From Desulfovibrio sp. (GTDB lineage Bacteria; Desulfobacterota; Desulfovibrionia; Desulfovibrionales; Desulfovibrionaceae): DNA of 34,548 bases. The number at the start of each line of letters is the position of its first letter. Positions within the stretch are counted from its first letter, which is position 1. Where the stretch lies: assembly GCA_017454855.1 (NCBI GenBank), contig JAFTCE010000134.1, positions 1 through 34,548 on the forward strand, in the 5' to 3' direction. A program made the position numbers and the translations under genes. Shown here in pieces: positions 31,713 to 34,548 of this stretch. The notes under the pieces are model-generated. The model was not told where the DNA came from. It was given only the letters and a program-made list of their open reading frames with translations, and ran no database searches.

Positions 31713-32749
31713 TGCGCGGACTCCCTGATTTTGAAGGTCTCCACAACACCGTTACGGGAGAGCATGATGCGGGGAGTGACAGGCAATTCGTAACATTTGA
31801 TGCCACCGGCACCATTCACAACAGAAATCCACGCGGGCCACATAAGCGAGTGAGCTGTCCGCAAGTAGTGTTTTCCAGCCAGTTTCCATAGGATTGTGTT
31901 GTCATCCGTGGGGATGCAGCTCACACGGGTTGCACCTGGCGGCGGAACATGGTCGAGAAAAGCAATCATGGTTGAACTTGCAGTTTCCTTGACCTCCTTT
32001 GTCAGTGGTGACTGTGCATTGGGGCCGAAATGGGCGAGCTGGAAAAGGACAAGACCATCGGCATTGCGTTGCGGGGATCGTACGGAATCGCTTTCCAGGC
32101 GGATGACAAGGGGAATGTCCTGCTTTGCCAGTGTCACAACGATGTTGGCCGAGCCGTATGGCTGGATAGGCATCACATTGAGCAGATTGCCTTCAGGCAG
32201 TTCCGGGCGTAGAATCTGAAAGGCTTGTGGGCCGCCGTTGGTTACTGAAGTGATGGGCCAGGGCTGGCCCGTGGTGTCGTGAAAGACGAGAGAGGTGGCG
32301 ATGTTTGCGGTGCAATGCACCACAGCCGGGGCATGACCCGGCTCCAGCGTCACCCGAACAGTCTTGCTTCCAAGCGACGGCGCAACGGGGAGCAGCGCAC
32401 GCTCTCTCTGGTCGGAGCGTTCGCGGTATTCCAGTATCTGCTCCTGATTGAGCGGCATCATCTGACGCAGGGATTCCTGAAACAATGCTTGGGCATCATC
32501 CGGCTTCACCTCTGGAGCAGCGGAAGCAGCCGTGGAGGATTCCTGCTTTGCGGGCTGCTGTACGTCCTCTGTGTTCTTGGCCGGATATTGGGCAGGCGGT
32601 TGCCCAAGCACCACGCCCTGCTGGGGGCCGCCTTGTTGAAGGCTGCTTGCGGGCTTCGCATTTGAGGCGCCATCAGAGGCCGCAAAAACGGATATGGCAG
32701 CGGACATCCCCATGATGAGCAAAAGAGCAAACAGGGTTTGTGGTTTCAT
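31709..32749 (-). CDS. dotH: DotH/IcmK (TraN)-type outer-membrane core protein
   Basis: Product of 346 residues with a signal peptide (about 1-24, ending VFA). After a low-complexity Gln/Ala-rich stretch come DotH-type elements: FQESLRQMMPLNQEQILEYR, VRVTLEPGHAPAVVHCTANI, DTTGQPWPITSVTNGG, LLNVMPIQPYGSANIVV and KHYLRTAHSLMWPAWISVV. DotH forms the outer-membrane ring with DotC and DotD. It is the first clear channel gene, 17 bp after the replication-type gene, so both may share a promoter upstream of 33858. Confidence 0.93.
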   Translation of the reverse strand: MKPQTLFALLLIMGMSAAISVFAASDGASNAKPASSLQQGGPQQGVVLGQPPAQYPAKNTEDVQQPAKQESSTAASAAPEVKPDDAQALFQESLRQMMPLNQEQILEYRERSDQRERALLPVAPSLGSKTVRVTLEPGHAPAVVHCTANIATSLVFHDTTGQPWPITSVTNGGPQAFQILRPELPEGNLLNVMPIQPYGSANIVVTLAKQDIPLVIRLESDSVRSPQRNADGLVLFQLAHFGPNAQSPLTKEVKETASSTMIAFLDHVPPPGATRVSCIPTDDNTILWKLAGKHYLRTAHSLMWPAWISVVNGAGGIKCYELPVTPRIMLSRNGVVETFKIRESAQ

Positions 32750-32766
32750 ACTTCACCTTCTGCCAA

Positions 32767-33858
32767 TCATGCTGCGAGAGGGATTTCGCGTTGACGCTTT
32801 TGCAGAAACTGCAAAGGCGGCAAGGTATTGTCATGCGGCACATCAGAAGCGAGAGGTGCAAGGCCCTTGCTGTGCATGTGGACCCACAGGCCCCAGACAG
32901 GGCCTCTCCCGCTATGGTCGGAAAATCTGGCGAAGAAAGCCTCAAAGAGAGGCCGGAGGGCATCGCTCTTTTCTGCTTCGGTCTTCTTGCGTTGCTCCAG
33001 TTCAATCAGGATGCGGTTCGAGCGTTCCTGCCAAGCCTTGTCTTCAGTTGAAGGGAGTTCCTCTGCGGGCTGTTCATCCAGCCAACGCTGTCCCTTGAGC
33101 CAGTTTGACAGCATGGGCACATAGCGGCCGTGTTCCTTGAGCCAGTTTGCCGAGGAACGAAGCCGATTGATGATGGCGAGCAATACATCAAGCGCAGGAA
33201 GCGAACCCTTCTTCCAGAGTTTGTGCCATATGGCGCGGGCCAATTCTTTGCCTTCCCTGCGCGGGTAGATGGCCCAGAGCATCTCAAATGCTTTATTGGC
33301 AACGAGAAATACCCATCGAACGCCTGAAATGGCTTTCCCAGAAAAGGAAGAATCACCCGCCCCATTTTCTGGGGGGAGGGGGGGATTTGTATTTTTAATA
33401 TTTATCTTATTAGAGTAGCCAATTTTTGACGATTTACCATCAAATTTTGACGGTTGACTGTCAAAATTTGACAGTGGGGTATCAATTTCTGACGGACAAT
33501 CATTAAACGTAACATCATTAAATGATTTTGTCCTGGCATTCGGGTTATTCCTTCCTCCATCAGGAGTGTCATCCCCGTCAGGACGGAGCAAATAGAAAAT
33601 TGAATGACGATGTTGTGTCGTTTCGATGTGAATCAGCTTTTCTTCTACGAGTTCAGACAAATACTTCTTGATGCTGTTAACGGAGCATGACAAGTGCCCC
33701 GCCAGTGTTTGTTGGTAAACAACGCAGTAGTCATGGTCACCGGCATAGCTGCATAAAACTGCATAAAGCATTTTTGAACCTACAGACATTTTTCTCTTAA
33801 TAATGAAAAATGGTACTATTGGGCCGAAAATGTTTCCCTTGGGGATGAATGTCTTCAT
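32767..33858 (-). CDS. Winged-helix replication-type protein (Rep/primosome-like)
   Basis: Product of 363 residues with GGAG upstream of the ATG. The N-terminal 95 residues form a winged helix-turn-helix domain (VPFFIIKRKMSVGSKMLYAV, then LAGHLSCSVNSIKKYLSELV and EEKLIHIETT), like HTH_36-type replication proteins. A Ser/Asn-rich linker follows. The C-terminal part has AFEMLWAIYPRREGKELARA and HGRYVPMLSNWLKGQRWLDE, as in phage and plasmid replisome organisers. The protein is likely an origin-binding or helicase-loading protein acting on the repeat-rich region to its right. It could instead be a transcription regulator of the transfer operon it heads. Confidence 0.65.
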   Translation of the reverse strand: MKTFIPKGNIFGPIVPFFIIKRKMSVGSKMLYAVLCSYAGDHDYCVVYQQTLAGHLSCSVNSIKKYLSELVEEKLIHIETTQHRHSIFYLLRPDGDDTPDGGRNNPNARTKSFNDVTFNDCPSEIDTPLSNFDSQPSKFDGKSSKIGYSNKINIKNTNPPLPPENGAGDSSFSGKAISGVRWVFLVANKAFEMLWAIYPRREGKELARAIWHKLWKKGSLPALDVLLAIINRLRSSANWLKEHGRYVPMLSNWLKGQRWLDEQPAEELPSTEDKAWQERSNRILIELEQRKKTEAEKSDALRPLFEAFFARFSDHSGRGPVWGLWVHMHSKGLAPLASDVPHDNTLPPLQFLQKRQREIPLAA

Positions 33859-33919
33859 GATGTATGCTCCATGCTCAAACCAGAAACCCGGTGAAAGGGT
33901 TTTCCATGACTTGAAGCCG

Positions 33920-34018
33920 GTCTTTTGAGCTGGTTACTTGCGCCGGGTAGTTTTGAAACTTCAGGCCCGGCGGCTACTATTAAGCGCAAGCAGTCCCAAC
34001 GTGGCGGTCTCAAAAGAC
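33920..34018. repeat. Nested inverted repeats (about 99-bp structured element)
   Basis: The outer arms GTCTTTTGAG (33920-33929) and CTCAAAAGAC (34009-34018) pair perfectly over 10 bp. Inside, CTTGCGC (33937-33943) pairs with GCGCAAG (33984-33990), and CGCCGGG (33941-33947) with CCCGGCG (33966-33972); the two inner left arms share three bases. The element could fold as one branched structure in DNA or RNA, about 60 bp upstream of the replication-type gene. Confidence 0.65.
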
Positions 34019-34251
34019 GGGGGGAGCACGGATAGCAAGATGCCCAGGGAGCAGAAGGTTTGGAGAATGGAGACAGGAGGAGCTTGTGCGCAGAGCACCC
34101 ACTGGCCGACGGACTGAAGCCGAGGGCAGAACGAGGTGCCGGGAAGGCGTATTTGCTGTGAAAGAAGCTTGTCGCTGAAAATTATTTTGAAAAAACTGAA
34201 AATTTAATATAACATGATGAATTTTAAGACTAAATCTTGAGAAATATGAAA

Positions 34252-34275
34252 AATTTGGATAGGAATTTGGATAGG
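34252..34275 (+). repeat. Two tandem 12-bp direct repeats (iteron-like)
   Basis: AATTTGGATAGG occurs twice back to back at 34252-34263 and 34264-34275 within AT-rich DNA. Tandem repeats of this kind next to a replication gene are usual initiator binding sites, but two copies are few for an iteron set. Confidence 0.55.
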
Positions 34276-34394
34276 GAAAAAGGGAAAATACCCTGAATTC
34301 GGCTTCCCCGTCTGGTTCGGGAATCTTCCGATATATATATGAAATAAAAGAAAAAATGACTAAAATGAACGCGGAATGATTATATGGGAGGGAG

Positions 34395-34409
34395 TCTCTC
34401 TCTCTCTCT
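34395..34409 (+). repeat. TC dinucleotide run
   Basis: Simple TC repeat of about seven units. On the minus strand it gives a GA-rich run. No gene is controlled by it in an obvious way. Confidence 0.6.
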
Positions 34410-34433
34410 TCTGGGCAGGGAATGGGGCGAATG

Positions 34434-34460
34434 AAAAAAACGCAAGCCTTTCGGCCTGCG
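34434..34460 (-). terminator. Intrinsic terminator, minus strand
   Basis: On the minus strand CGCAGGCC and GGCTTGCG form an 8-bp stem (one G-U pair) closed by a GAAA tetraloop and followed by seven T residues. It lies 40 bp after the stop of the partial minus-strand gene at the right edge, which supports both calls. Confidence 0.7.
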
Positions 34461-34500
34461 GCTACTGCGCTCCTGTGGGCGGCTGCGGTTGTAATGATGA

Positions 34501-34548
34501 TTATGTCGCCTCCGTAGCCGCCTTTTCAATCAGGGCGTTGATGTCCTC
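34501..34548 (-). CDS. C-terminal end of a minus-strand gene entering from the right
   Basis: The last 15 codons before a TAA read EDINALIEKAATEAT. Only this fragment is visible, so no function can be given. The terminator 40 bp downstream suggests a real transcription unit ends here, separate from the transfer operon. Confidence 0.45.
   Translation of the reverse strand, partial: EDINALIEKAATEAT

Larger units (their letters stand above)
33859..34433. other. Candidate replication origin or leader region (non-coding)
   Basis: About 575 bp without a convincing gene upstream of the replication-type protein. The right-hand GC-rich part (33890-34160) holds nested inverted repeats; 34165-34375 is strongly AT-rich and contains two tandem 12-mers; 34395-34409 is a TC dinucleotide run. 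The combination of initiator gene, repeats and AT-rich stretch is typical of plasmid origins. An origin of transfer is also possible. No relaxase site could be recognised. Confidence 0.45.

Noticed and set aside
33859-34200. Group II intron, retron or known structured RNA
   Set aside because: Nested repeats and a GTGCGC string drew attention, but no domain V-like hairpin or reverse transcriptase gene is present.
1-34548. CRISPR array, tRNA, rRNA, insertion sequence ends, integrase or relaxase
   Set aside because: No regularly spaced repeats, cloverleaf, ribosomal RNA stretch, transposase, integrase or relaxase motif was found when reading both strands.

Overview
The window looks like part of a conjugative plasmid or integrative conjugative element from a Gram-negative bacterium. 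About 27 kb on the minus strand is almost continuously coding. It encodes a compact type IVB (Dot/Icm, IncI/R64 Tra-like) secretion apparatus with lipoproteins, signal peptides and a periplasmic transglycosylase. Coding sequence is GC-rich (estimated by eye), except for the AT-rich segment around 15.1-16.4 kb and the promoter regions. A sulfate-reducing Desulfovibrionaceae-type host would fit, but that is only an impression; nothing here fixes the taxon. No relaxase, integrase, tRNA, rRNA, CRISPR array or insertion sequence was found.

Right end (33.9-34.5 kb): the last codons of a minus-strand gene with a hairpin-T terminator, then about 570 bp of non-coding DNA with nested inverted repeats, an AT-rich stretch and two tandem 12-mers. 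Next to it is a winged-helix replication-type protein (32767-33858), so this is a candidate replication origin. Reading leftwards on the minus strand come dotH, dotG, an IcmC-like and an IcmD-like membrane protein, dotI, dotO, a TraW/IcmX-like protein, a possible 41-codon gene, dotA and an IcmV/TraX-like protein. A small plus-strand ribbon-helix-helix gene (22098-22283) divides this block from a second one: dotD, dotC (with an unusual N-terminal membrane module), dotB, a conserved-looking unknown, icmT and a small unknown.

The operon continues with three tandem ArdC-like antirestriction paralogues, topoisomerase III, a small periplasmic protein and a lytic transglycosylase. Then comes the coupling complex dotM and dotL, with a phage-type adenine methyltransferase gene between them. 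Many junctions overlap by 1-4 bases, which implies translational coupling. Secretion channel, coupling ATPase and recipient-defence countermeasures therefore seem to be one expression unit.

Left end (1-6.8 kb): two plus-strand toxin-antitoxin pairs (HigBA-type and MazEF-type), then minus-strand genes for a DsbA-like periplasmic oxidoreductase, an RdgC-like protein and a very large methylase-helicase cut by the window edge. A 116-codon open frame with a strong ribosome-binding site lies inside the low-complexity linker of that large gene.

Most notable: the three ArdC-like proteins with a changed zinc motif at the same residue positions, the DotC fusion with an internal lipobox, the possible overprinted gene, and the methylase gene inside the coupling-protein gene pair.
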